Shown here: piece by piece, positions 16,364-28,393 of the stretch
Numbering within the stretch: the stretch's first letter is position 1
Layout of the letters: each line of letters begins with the position of its first letter
Origin: Sphingomonas sp. OK281
GTDB taxonomy: Bacteria > Pseudomonadota > Alphaproteobacteria > Sphingomonadales > Sphingomonadaceae
DNA length: 64,000 bases
Direction: 5' to 3'
NCBI RefSeq assembly: GCF_900115295.1
Contig: NZ_FOVZ01000002.1
Location: forward strand, 682,001 to 746,000
Notes under the pieces: generated by a model
Databases searched by the model: none
Seen by the model: the letters and a program-made list of their open reading frames with translations, nothing else
Told to the model about the DNA's origin: nothing
Made by a program: the position numbers and the translations under genes

Positions 16364-17271
16364 TGCCCCGCAAGACGGACAACAAGACAGACGATTTCAT
16401 CATCTCCGTGAAGGGGCTGAAGAACGCGTTCGGCGATTCGGTGGTGCACGAGGGGCTCGACCTCGACGTGCGGCGCGGCGAGATTCTCGGCGTGGTCGGC
16501 GGATCGGGTACCGGCAAGTCGGTGCTGATGCGCTCGATCATCGGGCTGCAGACGCCGGTCGCGGGTGAGATCACGGTGTTCGGCGAGCCCAATATCGGCC
16601 GCGAGGAAACCGAGGCGACCGAGATCCGCAAGCGCTGGGGCGTGCTGTTCCAGGGTGGTGCGCTGTTCTCGACGCTGACCGTGGCCGAGAACGTCGAAGT
16701 GCCGTTGCGCGAATTCTATCCGGATCTGTCGCCGGCGCTGCTCGCGGAGATCGCGTCGTACAAGGTGGTGATGACGGGCCTGCCCGCGGACGCCGCGAAC
16801 AAGTTTCCGGCCGAGCTGTCGGGTGGCATGAAGAAGCGCGCCGGTCTTGCCCGTGCGCTCGCGCTCGATCCCGAACTGCTGTTCCTCGACGAGCCGACCG
16901 CGGGTCTCGATCCGATCGGGGCGGCGGCGTTCGACGGGCTGACTCAGTCGTTGCAGAAGACGCTGGGGCTGACGGTGTTCCTGATCACGCACGATCTCGA
17001 TACGCTGTATGCGATCTGCGACCGGGTCGCGGTGCTGGCCGACAAGAAGGTCATCGCGGTCGGGACGATCGACGAGCTGATCGCGCTCGATCATCCGTGG
17101 ATCGAGGAATATTTCAAGGGGCCACGCGGCCGTGCCGCGGTCGCGACTCAGGAGGCGCACGATCGCGCCGACGAGCAAGCTGCCCAACATCCTACCGAAG
17201 TCCAGTCCAAGCAGTCCGCGCCGGACGACGCCGACGCGACATACGCCGAGAAAGAAGCAAGGACGCGCTGA
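16363..17271 (+). CDS. mlaF: MlaF-type ABC ATP-binding protein
   Basis: This 302-residue cytosolic ATPase of the lipid importer/exporter has Walker A GGSGTGKS (46-53), a Q-loop in LFQGGALFS, signature LSGGMKKR and Walker B LLFLDEPTAGLDP, followed by the H-loop in LITHDLDT. The C-terminal about 45 residues are a charged, Glu/Asp/Gln-rich tail not needed for ATPase function. It is translationally coupled to mlaE before it and to mlaD after it by one-base start/stop overlaps. Confidence 0.94.
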   Translation: MPRKTDNKTDDFIISVKGLKNAFGDSVVHEGLDLDVRRGEILGVVGGSGTGKSVLMRSIIGLQTPVAGEITVFGEPNIGREETEATEIRKRWGVLFQGGALFSTLTVAENVEVPLREFYPDLSPALLAEIASYKVVMTGLPADAANKFPAELSGGMKKRAGLARALALDPELLFLDEPTAGLDPIGAAAFDGLTQSLQKTLGLTVFLITHDLDTLYAICDRVAVLADKKVIAVGTIDELIALDHPWIEEYFKGPRGRAAVATQEAHDRADEQAAQHPTEVQSKQSAPDDADATYAEKEARTR

Positions 17272-18236
17272 TGGAAACCCGTTCGAACCACGTCCTAGTC
17301 GGCGCCGTCGTGCTGATCCTGCTGGCCCTGCTGGCGCTGTTCACCGTGTGGATCGCGCGGATCGGCGGCAAGGAAGAGAAGGAATACGACATCTTCTTCC
17401 GCCAGTCGGTCGATGGACTCGCGCGCGGCTCTGCCGTCGTGTTCTCGGGCGTGCCGTCGGGGCAGGTGAAGACGATCTCGCTGTGGAAGAACGATCCGCA
17501 GTTCGTCCGCGTCCGGATCAGCGTCAACGACGAGACGCCGGTGCTGCAGGGCACGACCGCGTCGATCTCGGGCGTCGGCTTCACGGGCGTCAGCCAGATC
17601 TCGCTCGATGGCGCGCGCAAGGGTGCGCCGGCGATCGGCTGCCCCGACACGAAGACGCCGACCGAATGCCCGTACGGCGTGCCGGTGATCCCGACCAAGC
17701 TCGGTGGCCTGGGCGCGATCCTGAACTCGGCACCGCAGTTGCTCGAGCGTCTGTCGACGTTGACCGAGCGCCTGACGGGCCTGCTGACCGACCGTAACCA
17801 GGCATCGATCGCGGGTATCCTCGAGAACACCAATCGCCTGACCGATGCGCTCGCCGATCGCGGGCCGGAGATCGCCGCGACGCTCGCGCAGACGCGGGTT
17901 GCGATCCAGCAGGCGGGCGATGCCGCGCAGCAGTTCGGGGTGCTCGCCAAGACCACCAACGGCGTTCTGTCCGAAGACGTGAAGCCGGCGATGGCGAACC
18001 TGAACAAGGCGATCGTCTCCGCGCAGCAGAGCGCCGAAACGCTGAATTCGGCGATCGGCGACGCGCGGCCGGGGTTGCAGGCCTTCTCGAAGACGACGAT
18101 CCCCGAGGCCAACCGACTGGTTCGCGATCTCCGCACGACCGCCGCGGCGCTGTCGTCGGTCGCCGAGAAGGTCGACCAGCAGGGTGCGAGTTCGCTGATC
18201 GGGCAGCAGAAGCTCCCGGATTACAAGGGTAAGTGA
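17271..18236 (+). CDS. mlaD: MlaD-type MCE-domain lipid-binding protein
   Basis: This 321-residue protein has one N-terminal membrane helix (LVGAVVLILLALLALFTVWIA), then an MCE domain at about 38-120 (FRQSVDGLARGSAVVFSGVPSG), and a long helical C-terminal part with coiled-coil character (160-320). MCE proteins form periplasmic hexamers that carry lipids between the ABC permease and the outer membrane. The long tail is typical of MlaD in alphaproteobacteria, unlike the short E. coli MlaD. Start ATG overlaps the mlaF stop. Confidence 0.93.
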   Translation: METRSNHVLVGAVVLILLALLALFTVWIARIGGKEEKEYDIFFRQSVDGLARGSAVVFSGVPSGQVKTISLWKNDPQFVRVRISVNDETPVLQGTTASISGVGFTGVSQISLDGARKGAPAIGCPDTKTPTECPYGVPVIPTKLGGLGAILNSAPQLLERLSTLTERLTGLLTDRNQASIAGILENTNRLTDALADRGPEIAATLAQTRVAIQQAGDAAQQFGVLAKTTNGVLSEDVKPAMANLNKAIVSAQQSAETLNSAIGDARPGLQAFSKTTIPEANRLVRDLRTTAAALSSVAEKVDQQGASSLIGQQKLPDYKGK

Positions 18237-18244
18237 GGCACGCC

Positions 18245-18826
18245 ATGAAGACACCGCTCATCCTGATCGCGATGCTGCCACTTGCCGGGTGCATCAGCTT
18301 CGGCGCGAAACCGCCCCCCACGCTGCTGACGCTGACGAGTGCATCGTCGGTGCCGGTCGGCCAGAACCAGGATTCGGCGACCGCGAAGTCGATCACGATC
18401 CAGGTTCCGGTCGTGCCGCAGTCGCTCGCAACCGCGCGCGTGCCGGTGCAGGCGACGCCGACCTCGATCGCCTACGTGACCGATGCGCAGTGGGCCGAGC
18501 CCCCGGCACGCCTGTTCGCGCGGCTGGTGTCGGATACCGTCGCGGCGCGTACCGGACGCGTGGTGTTATCGACCGCACAGTCGATCGGCGATCCCGGCGG
18601 GCTGCTGGGTGGCGAGCTGCGCAGCTTCGGACTGGACGCGACGACTCGCGAGGCTGTCGTCACGTTCGATGCATCGCTGACCCGGACGGGCAAGACGACG
18701 GTCGAGAAGCATCGCTTCGAAGCGCGCGTGCCGGTCTCGGCGATCGATGCGCCCTCGGCAGCGGCGGGGATCAATCAGGCGGCGAACCAGGTCGCGACCG
18801 AAGTGGCGGACTGGATCGGTCGGTGA
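18245..18826 (+). CDS. ABC transport auxiliary lipoprotein (PqiC-like)
   Basis: This 193-residue lipoprotein has a signal peptide with lipobox LAGC (Cys at about 16) and an ABC-type transport auxiliary domain as in PqiC: ITIQVPVVPQSLATARVPV, then AYVTDAQWAEPPARLFARLV. It probably works at the outer membrane as the acceptor part of the Mla-like system, and is the fourth gene of the operon. The start used (ATG 18245) gives a clean signal peptide; an in-frame GTG at 18233 overlaps the mlaD stop and would add four residues. Confidence 0.88.
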   Translation: MKTPLILIAMLPLAGCISFGAKPPPTLLTLTSASSVPVGQNQDSATAKSITIQVPVVPQSLATARVPVQATPTSIAYVTDAQWAEPPARLFARLVSDTVAARTGRVVLSTAQSIGDPGGLLGGELRSFGLDATTREAVVTFDASLTRTGKTTVEKHRFEARVPVSAIDAPSAAAGINQAANQVATEVADWIGR

Positions 18827-18848
18827 ACGTCCGGTCGGCCTGAACGTT
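18824..18848 (+). promoter_or_regulatory. Candidate EcfG promoter before the KGG-like gene
   Basis: TGAAC (18824-18828), 16 bases, then CGTT (18845-18848) resembles GGAAC-N16-CGTT, the EcfG (general stress) consensus, with one mismatch. It starts in the last codon of the preceding gene and lies 26 bases before the ATG of a small stress-type protein. Confidence 0.45.
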
Positions 18849-18874
18849 GACGCTCTCTGTTAAGGAGAGCGACG

Positions 18875-19168
18875 ATGCCACAGGGCGACAAGAGCGCGTA
18901 CACCGACAAGCAGAAGCGCAAGGCCGCGCATATCGCGGACGGCTATGAAGAGCGCGGCGTTCCCGAGAAGGAGGCCGAGGCGCGGGCCTGGGCTGCGGTC
19001 AACAAGGATTCGGGCGGGGGTAACCTGTCCGGCTCGGGTCGCGGCAAGCCCGATACGCACGCGTCTTCGCGCGAGGGCGGAAAGCAGGCGGCTGGGCGTA
19101 GCGATGCTGCGAAGTCTGCGGCGGCGAAGAAAGGCTGGGAGACCCGCCGAAAAAAGGCTTCCAGCTAG
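18875..19168 (+). CDS. Small hydrophilic KGG-like stress protein
   Basis: This 97-residue protein is very hydrophilic and basic, with no hydrophobic segment. It has an N-terminal helical part (DKQKRKAAHIADGYEERGV, then EKEAEARAWAAVNK) and a Gly/Ser/Lys-rich tail (GSGRGKPDTHASSREGGKQA, AAKKGWETRRKKA). Such proteins are often labelled plasmid stabilisation proteins without evidence; KGG/GsiB-like stress proteins look alike. AAGGAGAG just before the ATG is a strong ribosome site. Nearby promoter-like bases fit general-stress control. The function is unknown. Confidence 0.75.
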   Translation: MPQGDKSAYTDKQKRKAAHIADGYEERGVPEKEAEARAWAAVNKDSGGGNLSGSGRGKPDTHASSREGGKQAAGRSDAAKSAAAKKGWETRRKKASS

Positions 19169-19180
19169 CTAGCGTCTTCT

Positions 19181-19251
19181 ACCCTTCTCCCCTCGGGGGA
19201 GAAGGTGGCGCGGCAGCGCCGGATGAGGGGGGCTTCCTCCACCCCCGTCAC
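19181..19251. repeat. Intergenic element, family C half-copy
   Basis: CCTTCTCCCCTCGGGGGAGAAGG is a palindrome, followed by TGGCGCGGCAGCGCCGGATG and GAGGGG. The stretch is the reverse complement of the right half of the family C element at 39312. It lies between convergent genes and may stop transcription. Confidence 0.8.
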
Positions 19252-19302
19252 CTTCCCAACTGGAAAGCGGCACCCAGGCTCTTTCCCACAAGCGGAGAGG
19301 GA

Positions 19303-20139
19303 TCAGAGAGCCAGCATCGCCTCCGCTTCGGCCAAATGGAGACGCTCGACCATCTGGCCCTTGAGGCGAATCGCGCCTTTGTCAGCGTTTTCGGGATCTT
19401 GAAACGCCGCCACGACCGCGTGCGCCCATGCCAACTGCTCCTCGCTGGGCCCAAAACCGGCGTTGGCCGCATCGATCTGGGACGGGTGGATCAGGGTCTT
19501 GCCATCGAATCCCAGCATCGCGCCTTGCGTGCACTCCGCGGCGAACCGGGGCGGGTCGTCCAGCGCGTTGCACACGCCGTCCAGCGCGATGATACCGGCA
19601 GCGCGGGCGGCCATGATCGTTGCGGTGAGCGCCGGGATCAGCGGCATGCGATCGGCTCCGAGCCGGCAACGCATCTCCTTGGCGAGGTCGTTGGTGCCGG
19701 CAATCAGTGCGGTGAGGCGCGTTTCGGCTGCTGCCGCCGAGAGGGCGGGGAGCGCCAGGATCGCCGCGCAGGTCTCGATCATCGCCCAGATCGGCGGGCC
19801 ATCTTCACCAAGCGATGCGCGGACCGTGACAAGGTCGGCGACCGAAGAGACCTTGGGGACGAGCACTGCGGCGATGCCGGTCGCGCGGATCGCGGCGATG
19901 TCGTCCGCATACCAGGCGGTGTCGAGGCCGTTGACCCGCACGACGAGCTCGCGCTCGCCGAACCCGCCTTCGCGCACTGCTTCGACCACGCGGTCCCGCG
20001 CCGCCGCCTTCTCGTCGGGCGCGACGGCATCCTCCAGGTCGAGGATGACGACGTCGCACGCCAGTGTCCGCGCCTTGGCGATCGCCCGTGCGTTGGACGC
20101 GGGCATATAGAGCGCGCTGCGGCGGCGTCGGAGCGTCAT
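19303..20139 (-). CDS. HpcH/HpaI-type CoA lyase (CitE-like)
   Basis: This 278-residue TIM-barrel protein is of the HpcH/HpaI aldolase / citrate lyase beta (CitE-like) family, which cleaves or forms acyl-CoA thioesters such as malyl- or citramalyl-CoA. Visible motifs: RRRRSALYMPASN at the start, DLEDAVAPDEK (metal region), RVNG, a PKV strand, MIETCAAI, GTNDLAKEM, and the C-terminal GFDGKTLIHPSQI. No citrate lyase alpha or gamma subunit is present, so a stand-alone lyase is likely. ATG 20139 overlaps the stop of the trehalase gene. It is the last gene of the glycogen operon, an unexpected partner. Confidence 0.88.
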   Translation of the reverse strand: MTLRRRRSALYMPASNARAIAKARTLACDVVILDLEDAVAPDEKAAARDRVVEAVREGGFGERELVVRVNGLDTAWYADDIAAIRATGIAAVLVPKVSSVADLVTVRASLGEDGPPIWAMIETCAAILALPALSAAAAETRLTALIAGTNDLAKEMRCRLGADRMPLIPALTATIMAARAAGIIALDGVCNALDDPPRFAAECTQGAMLGFDGKTLIHPSQIDAANAGFGPSEEQLAWAHAVVAAFQDPENADKGAIRLKGQMVERLHLAEAEAMLAL

Positions 20140-21661
20140 GGGCGACCCGCCATCAATGCCCGCGTGACCCCGTTGGTCCAGCCGAAGCCGTCCTGGTTGG
20201 GGTATTCGCCACCGCCGCCCGGCTTGCGCTCGACGACGTCGTATTTCTCGAGCAGCTTCCCGCTCGCCTGGTATTCGCGATCGACCGAAGCGAGCCAAGC
20301 CATGGTGATCTGATCCGCGAGGGCTGTTTCGCCGTAACCGCGCAGGCCTTCGATCGAGACCCACTGGAGCGGGGCCCAGCCATTGGGGTCGTCCCATTGC
20401 TGGCCGCTGCCGATCAGGGTGGTGCGCAGGCCGCCTTCGCCGACGAATGGGCGTAGCGCGGTGGCGGTCGCCTTGGCCTGGTCGGGCGTGGCGACCTTGG
20501 CGAACAGCGGGAACGCCATTGCCGCGCTGGCGAAGTCGTTCGCGCGGTTGGTGTCCAGGTCATAGTCGGCGAAGAAGCGGCCGTTCCACAGATGCTTGCG
20601 GATCGCCGCCGTCCGGGCGGTCGCGCGGGCCGCGTAGGACGTTGCGCAGGCGGTATCGCCGAGCGTCCGGCAGTTCGCGGCGATCGCCTGTTCCATGCCG
20701 ACCATCAGGCTGTTGAGATCGACCGGCGCGAACCGGGTGGTGCGGATGGTGGCGAGCGTGCGGCCGTCGGCGAGCCAGCGCGACGAGAAGTCCCAACCGC
20801 TTTCCGCCGCCGCACGCAGATCGCGGAAGAGTTCGCCGCGGCTACGCGACGGTGTACGGTCGGCGAGTTCGGCGTCCTCGCGATAACTCTCGTCGCGTGG
20901 ATCGGCGCGGTCGTCCCAATAGCGGTTGAGCAGCGCGCCGTCGAGAAGGCGGACGGCGCGGCGCGATTGCTGGCCGGGCTTGAGCGTGTCGGCGCCGGCC
21001 ATCCAGAATGCGTGTTCGGCGCGAAGCTGGCGGGTGCGGTTGGCGAGTGTCTTCGGATCGCGCGAGAGACCGGCGATCAGGTAGAAGACCGGCGGTTGCG
21101 AACGGCTGAGATAGTAAGTGCGCGTGCCGTTCGGGATATGGCCGTAGCGGTCAATCAGGTTGCCAAAATCGACCACCATGTCCTCGACCAGATCCTGCCG
21201 GCCGGAACGCTGGACGCCGAGCAGCGTGAAATAGCTGTCCCAGTAATACATCTCGCGAAAGCGTCCGCCGGGGACGACGTAGCGCTTCGGCAGGGTCAGC
21301 GCGGACGAGCCGGCGGGGACGGTCGTTTGGGTGCGCGTGAGTTGCGGCCAGAGTGCGTCGATATGCACCGTCAGGGTGAGGCGCTCGGTGGAAGCGCGCG
21401 CGGCTGGCGTAGTCGGGATCGTGAAGTTCGTCTCCACGAACTGGCGCAGTGCCGGCTCGGCGTCGCAGCGACATTTGGCGTAGTCGGCCAGGATCGCCTT
21501 CGCCGGACGCTTCGGCGTCGCGTCGGCGAAGGTCTTCGAGTCCGGGAACAGGCCGCGCATCTGCACGGCTTTGTAGAGCGGGCCGAACAGTTGCGCGGGG
21601 GACCGCGGCGCGGGCGATGCCGCGACCAGCACCGTCGACAGCGCGAGCAGGCCGTACCGCA

Positions 21662-21662
<1 letters not shown>
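20136..21662 (-). CDS. treA: Periplasmic trehalase (GH37)
   Basis: This 508-residue alpha,alpha-trehalase splits trehalose into two glucose. It carries both family signatures: PGGRFREMYYWDSYF (131-145) and QWDDPNGWAP (422-431), plus the glycine-rich GGGGEYPNQDGFGWTNGV near the C-terminus. The first about 17 residues form a signal peptide, so a periplasmic enzyme is expected, unlike the cytosolic glycogen enzymes of the same operon. It overlaps pgm upstream and the CitE-like gene downstream by one to three bases, so translation is coupled. Confidence 0.93.
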
Positions 21663-24726
<3,064 letters not shown>

Positions 24727-24756
24727 ATCGGCGCTCCGGTTGGGAAGATACTACTG

Positions 24757-24863
24757 CTCCCCTCCCTGGAAGGGAGGGGCCGGGGGTGGGTTGGTGTGGG
24801 GCGTGCGAACCGACTGCCAATGGGCCGACCCACCCCCAACCCCTCCCTTCCAGGGAGGGGGGC
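24757..24863. repeat. Palindromic element family A copy 2, inside the glg operon
   Basis: CTCCCCTCCCTGGAAGGGAG at the left end is matched by CCCTCCCTTCCAGGGAGGGG at the right, with GGGGGTGGGT and ACCCACCCCC inside. The element occupies most of the 154-base gap between glgC and glgA, so it is transcribed in the operon mRNA and would fold there. Confidence 0.88.
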
Positions 24864-24880
24864 AGGTATCGCCAAGTGCA

Positions 24881-26143
24881 TCACGCGGTCAGCCGGTCGA
24901 TCATGGATTTGGTTACCAGCACCACGCCGTTGTCGGTGCGGCGGAAGCGTTGGGCGTCCGATTCCGCGTCCTCGCCTACGACCAGACCGTCGGGGATTTC
25001 TACGCCGCGATCAACCACCACCTTCGACAACCGCGCGCCGCGGCCGATCACGCAGTGCGGGAGGATCACCGCTTGATCCAACATCGAATAGCTGTGCGCG
25101 CGGGTGCCGGTGAAGATCAGGCTGCGATGGATCGAGGAGCCGGAGATGATGCAGTCGCCCGACACGAGGCTCGACACCGCCTCGCCGCGGCGGCCGTCGT
25201 CGGCGTGGACGAACTTCGCGGGTGGCGTGACCTCGGAATAGGTCCAGAGGGGCCAGCTGCGGTCGTAGAGGTCTAGCTTGGGCACCACATCGGTGAGGTC
25301 GATGTTCGCCTCCCAATAGGCGTCGACCGTGCCGACGTCGCGCCAATAGGCCTCGACCTCGAGCCCCGAGCGGACGCAGCTGTCCGAGAATCGATGCGCG
25401 ACCGCCTTGCCGTGCTTGACGAGGTAGGGGATGATGTCCTTGCCGAAATCGCGCGAGGAACCGGGCGTCTCGGCGTCGCGACGGAGCTCGTCGAACAGCA
25501 GCTTGGTGTGGAAGACGTAGATCCCCATCGATGCCAGCGCGATGTCCGGGTTGCCGGGGATCGCGGGCGGATCGGCGGGCTTCTCGACGAACGCGGTGAC
25601 GTTGTCGTGCTCGTCCACCGCCATCACGCCGAAGCCGACCGCCTCCATCCGCGGCACTTCGAGGCAGGCGATGGTGACGTCCGCGCCGGTCTCGCAATGC
25701 TGTTGCAGGATCAGCTCGTAATCCATCTTGTAGATGTGGTCGCCTGCCAGGATGACCATGTATTCGGGCGCGTGGCTCTCGATGATGTCGATGTTCTGGT
25801 AGACCGCGTCGGCCGTGCCCTCATACCATTGGAACTCGCTGATGCGCTGCGACGCGGGCAGGATGTCGAAGCTCTCGTTGCGTTCCGAGCGGAGGAAGTT
25901 CCAGCCGCTCTGGAGATGGCGGATCAGCGAATGCGCCTTGTACTGCGTCGCGACCCCGATCCGGCGAATGCCCGAGTTGATCGCGTTGGACAGCGCGAAA
26001 TCAATGATGCGCGCCTTGCCGCCGAAATACACCGCGGGTTTGGCGCGCGTATCGGTCAGCTCCATCAGGCGACTGCCGCGGCCGCCGGCCAGCACATACG
26101 CCATCGCGTCGCGCGCCAATGGCTGTCCCCGCCGTTCCACCAT
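24881..26143 (-). CDS. glgC: Glucose-1-phosphate adenylyltransferase
   Basis: GlgC makes ADP-glucose from ATP and glucose 1-phosphate and is the allosteric control point of bacterial glycogen synthesis. The 420-residue protein has the nucleotide loop GGRGSRL (20-26), [22 protein letters not shown], the GTADAVYQN segment, [10 protein letters not shown], and a C-terminal left-handed beta-helix domain. A ribosome site (AGGGAGAG) precedes the ATG. It lies 87 bases downstream of glgB, the one larger plain gap in the operon. Confidence 0.95.
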   Translation of the reverse strand: MVERRGQPLARDAMAYVLAGGRGSRLMELTDTRAKPAVYFGGKARIIDFALSNAINSGIRRIGVATQYKAHSLIRHLQSGWNFLRSERNESFDILPASQRISEFQWYEGTADAVYQNIDIIESHAPEYMVILAGDHIYKMDYELILQQHCETGADVTIACLEVPRMEAVGFGVMAVDEHDNVTAFVEKPADPPAIPGNPDIALASMGIYVFHTKLLFDELRRDAETPGSSRDFGKDIIPYLVKHGKAVAHRFSDSCVRSGLEVEAYWRDVGTVDAYWEANIDLTDVVPKLDLYDRSWPLWTYSEVTPPAKFVHADDGRRGEAVSSLVSGDCIISGSSIHRSLIFTGTRAHSYSMLDQAVILPHCVIGRGARLSKVVVDRGVEIPDGLVVGEDAESDAQRFRRTDNGVVLVTKSMIDRLTA

Positions 26144-26230
26144 GTCAGTCTCTCCCTAATATTCGGCAGTATAACGCGCCGTCACCCGCCGGTTGTTCCG
26201 TCGTTGCGCCGGATCGGTCTTCGAACTCGA

Positions 26231-28393
26231 TCAGCCTTCGTATTCGAGCATGATCGTCGCCAGCGGCGGCAGCGTGACCCAGGCCGCACCGTCCTTCGCG
26301 ACGACGCCGCCGAGATTGCCGAGGCCACTGCCCCAATAGTCATGCGCGTCGCTGTTGATGATCTCGCACCAGCGGCCATCGTGCGGCAGCGGCACGCGGT
26401 AGGGCGCGCGGGCGATCGGCGTCATGTTCGCGACGATCGCGATCGGCTTCGCGCCGGGGGCCTTGCGCAACCACGCGAACACCGAATTGGCGGCGTCGTC
26501 GGCGACCAGCCACTCGAAGCCCTCCGCCTCGCAGTCGCGCGCATGCAGCGCCGGCTTCTCGCGGTAGACGGTGTTGAGGTCGCGGACGAGGTTGCGGATG
26601 CCTTCGTGGCTGCGCGCGTTGCGCAGGTCCCAATCGAGCGCGCGCGCTTCCGACCATTCCCGGCGCTGCGCGAACTCCTGGCCCATGAAGAGCAGCTTCT
26701 TGCCCGGATAGCCCCACATGAACGCGTAATAGGCGCGCAAGTTTGCGAATTGCTGCCAGTCGTCGCCGGGCATCTTGGTCAGCAGCGAGCCCTTGCCGTG
26801 GACCACTTCGTCATGGCTCAAGGGCAGGACGAAATTCTCGCTGAACGCGTACACCAGCCCGAAATTGATCTCGCCGTGGTGGTGTTTCCGGTGCAGCGGG
26901 TCGCGCGCCATGTACTGGAGCGTGTCGTGCATGAAGCCCATGTTCCACTTGAACCCGAAGCCCAAGCCGCCGCTCTTGCCGTCGTCGCTCACCGGCGCGG
27001 AGACGCCCGGCCACGAGGTCGACTCCTCGGCGATCGTGAAGACGCCGGGGTGCTGGCCGTAGATCTCGCGGTTCATGTCGCGGAGGAACGCGACGGCTTC
27101 CCAATTCTCGCGGCCACCGTCTTCGTTGGGGATCCATTCGCCGCTTTTGCGCGAGTAATCGCGGTACAGCATCGACGCGACCGCATCCACGCGCAGGCCG
27201 TCGATATGATAGCGCTCGGCCCAGAACAGCGCGTTGTTGACGAGGAACGACGCGACTTCGCGCCGCCCGAAATTATAGATCGCGGTGTTCCAGTCGGGGT
27301 GGAAGCCGAGCCTTGGATCCTCGTGTTCGTACAGCGCGGTGCCGTCGAACTTCGCCAGCCCGAACGCGTCGGTCGGGAAATGCGCGGGGACCCAGTCGAG
27401 CAGGACGCCGATCCCGGCGATATGCGCGCCATCGACGAACCGCGCGAAGCCATCGACGTCGCCGAAGCGCGCGGACGGCGCGTAGAGCCCGGTGGTCTGG
27501 TAACCCCAGCTCGGGTCGTACGGATGTTCGCTGATCGGCAGGAATTCGATGTGCGTGAAGCCCATCTCGACCACGTACGGGATCAGGCGGTCAGCAAGCG
27601 CGTCCCAGGTCAGGAACCAGTCGTTCTCGTCACGGTCCCAGGATCCGGCGTGGACCTCGTAGATGCTGATCGGCACGCGGCGTGGATCGACCGACGACCA
27701 GTGTTTCCGATGATCGGTGTCGGCCCAGTCGTGCGCGAGTTTCCGCGTGATCGAGGCGTTGGCGGGGCGGAGTTCGGACGCGAACGCGAACGGGTCGGCC
27801 TTGAGCGGTTGTAGCTGGCCATCGGGGCCGACGATCTCGAACTTGTACGCGCGGTATTCGGCGATGTCGGGGATGAAGATCTCCCACACGCCGACGTCGC
27901 CGCGCTTGCGCATCGCGTGACGGCGGCCGTCCCAGTCGTTGAAGTCGCCGACGACCGAGACGCGCTGCGCATTGGGGGCCCAGAGCGCGAAGTGGACGCC
28001 GTGCGCGCCCTCGTGCTCGATCAGGTGCGCGCCCATCTTGTCGTGGAGGCGGCGGTGCGTGCCCTCCGCCATGAGCAGATCGTCGATCGGGCCGAGCACG
28101 GGGCCGAAGCTGTAGGGGTCGGTGACCCACCACGACGTGTCGCCCGCCTCCGCGTGGTATTTCACCGGCTGTTGCGTGCCGTCGATCGGACCCTCGAACA
28201 GGCCGCGATCGTCGATGCGGGGGAGGGTGCCGAGCGCGGTGCCGTCGAGTGCGTGCGCCTCCGCCGTGTCCGCGCCCGGCAGCCAGACGCGTGCGAACAC
28301 GCCGGTCGGGCCGCTGTGGACGCCGAGCAACGAGAACGGATCGTCGTGACGCCCTTCCAGCAGGGCAACGATGGCGCCTTCGGGTGGCTTCAC
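26231..28393 (-). CDS. glgB: 1,4-alpha-glucan branching enzyme
   Basis: GlgB makes alpha-1,6 branches in glycogen. The 720-residue protein has an N1/CBM48 module (FALWAPNAQRVSVVGDFNDW), a GH13 barrel with the nucleophile aspartate in GLRVDAVASMLYRDY, the acid in TIAEEST, the LSHDEVVHG motif, and a C-terminal all-beta domain. The start is taken as GTG 28393, which overlaps the glgP stop (GTGA) and gives the normal family length; 32 upstream in-frame codons overlap glgP and are not conserved. Confidence 0.93.
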   Translation of the reverse strand: MKPPEGAIVALLEGRHDDPFSLLGVHSGPTGVFARVWLPGADTAEAHALDGTALGTLPRIDDRGLFEGPIDGTQQPVKYHAEAGDTSWWVTDPYSFGPVLGPIDDLLMAEGTHRRLHDKMGAHLIEHEGAHGVHFALWAPNAQRVSVVGDFNDWDGRRHAMRKRGDVGVWEIFIPDIAEYRAYKFEIVGPDGQLQPLKADPFAFASELRPANASITRKLAHDWADTDHRKHWSSVDPRRVPISIYEVHAGSWDRDENDWFLTWDALADRLIPYVVEMGFTHIEFLPISEHPYDPSWGYQTTGLYAPSARFGDVDGFARFVDGAHIAGIGVLLDWVPAHFPTDAFGLAKFDGTALYEHEDPRLGFHPDWNTAIYNFGRREVASFLVNNALFWAERYHIDGLRVDAVASMLYRDYSRKSGEWIPNEDGGRENWEAVAFLRDMNREIYGQHPGVFTIAEESTSWPGVSAPVSDDGKSGGLGFGFKWNMGFMHDTLQYMARDPLHRKHHHGEINFGLVYAFSENFVLPLSHDEVVHGKGSLLTKMPGDDWQQFANLRAYYAFMWGYPGKKLLFMGQEFAQRREWSEARALDWDLRNARSHEGIRNLVRDLNTVYREKPALHARDCEAEGFEWLVADDAANSVFAWLRKAPGAKPIAIVANMTPIARAPYRVPLPHDGRWCEIINSDAHDYWGSGLGNLGGVVAKDGAAWVTLPPLATIMLEYEG

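Noticed and set aside
18875..19168. Reading the small basic protein as evidence of a plasmid or toxin-antitoxin system
   Set aside because: The label plasmid stabilisation is a database habit; there is no partner gene and no plasmid feature nearby.
25394..27814. An 806-codon open frame on the plus strand, antisense to glgC and glgB
   Set aside because: It is a shadow of GC-rich coding sequence on the other strand: it spans two well-defined genes, has no domain and is rich in Arg, Val and His as expected from codon mirroring.
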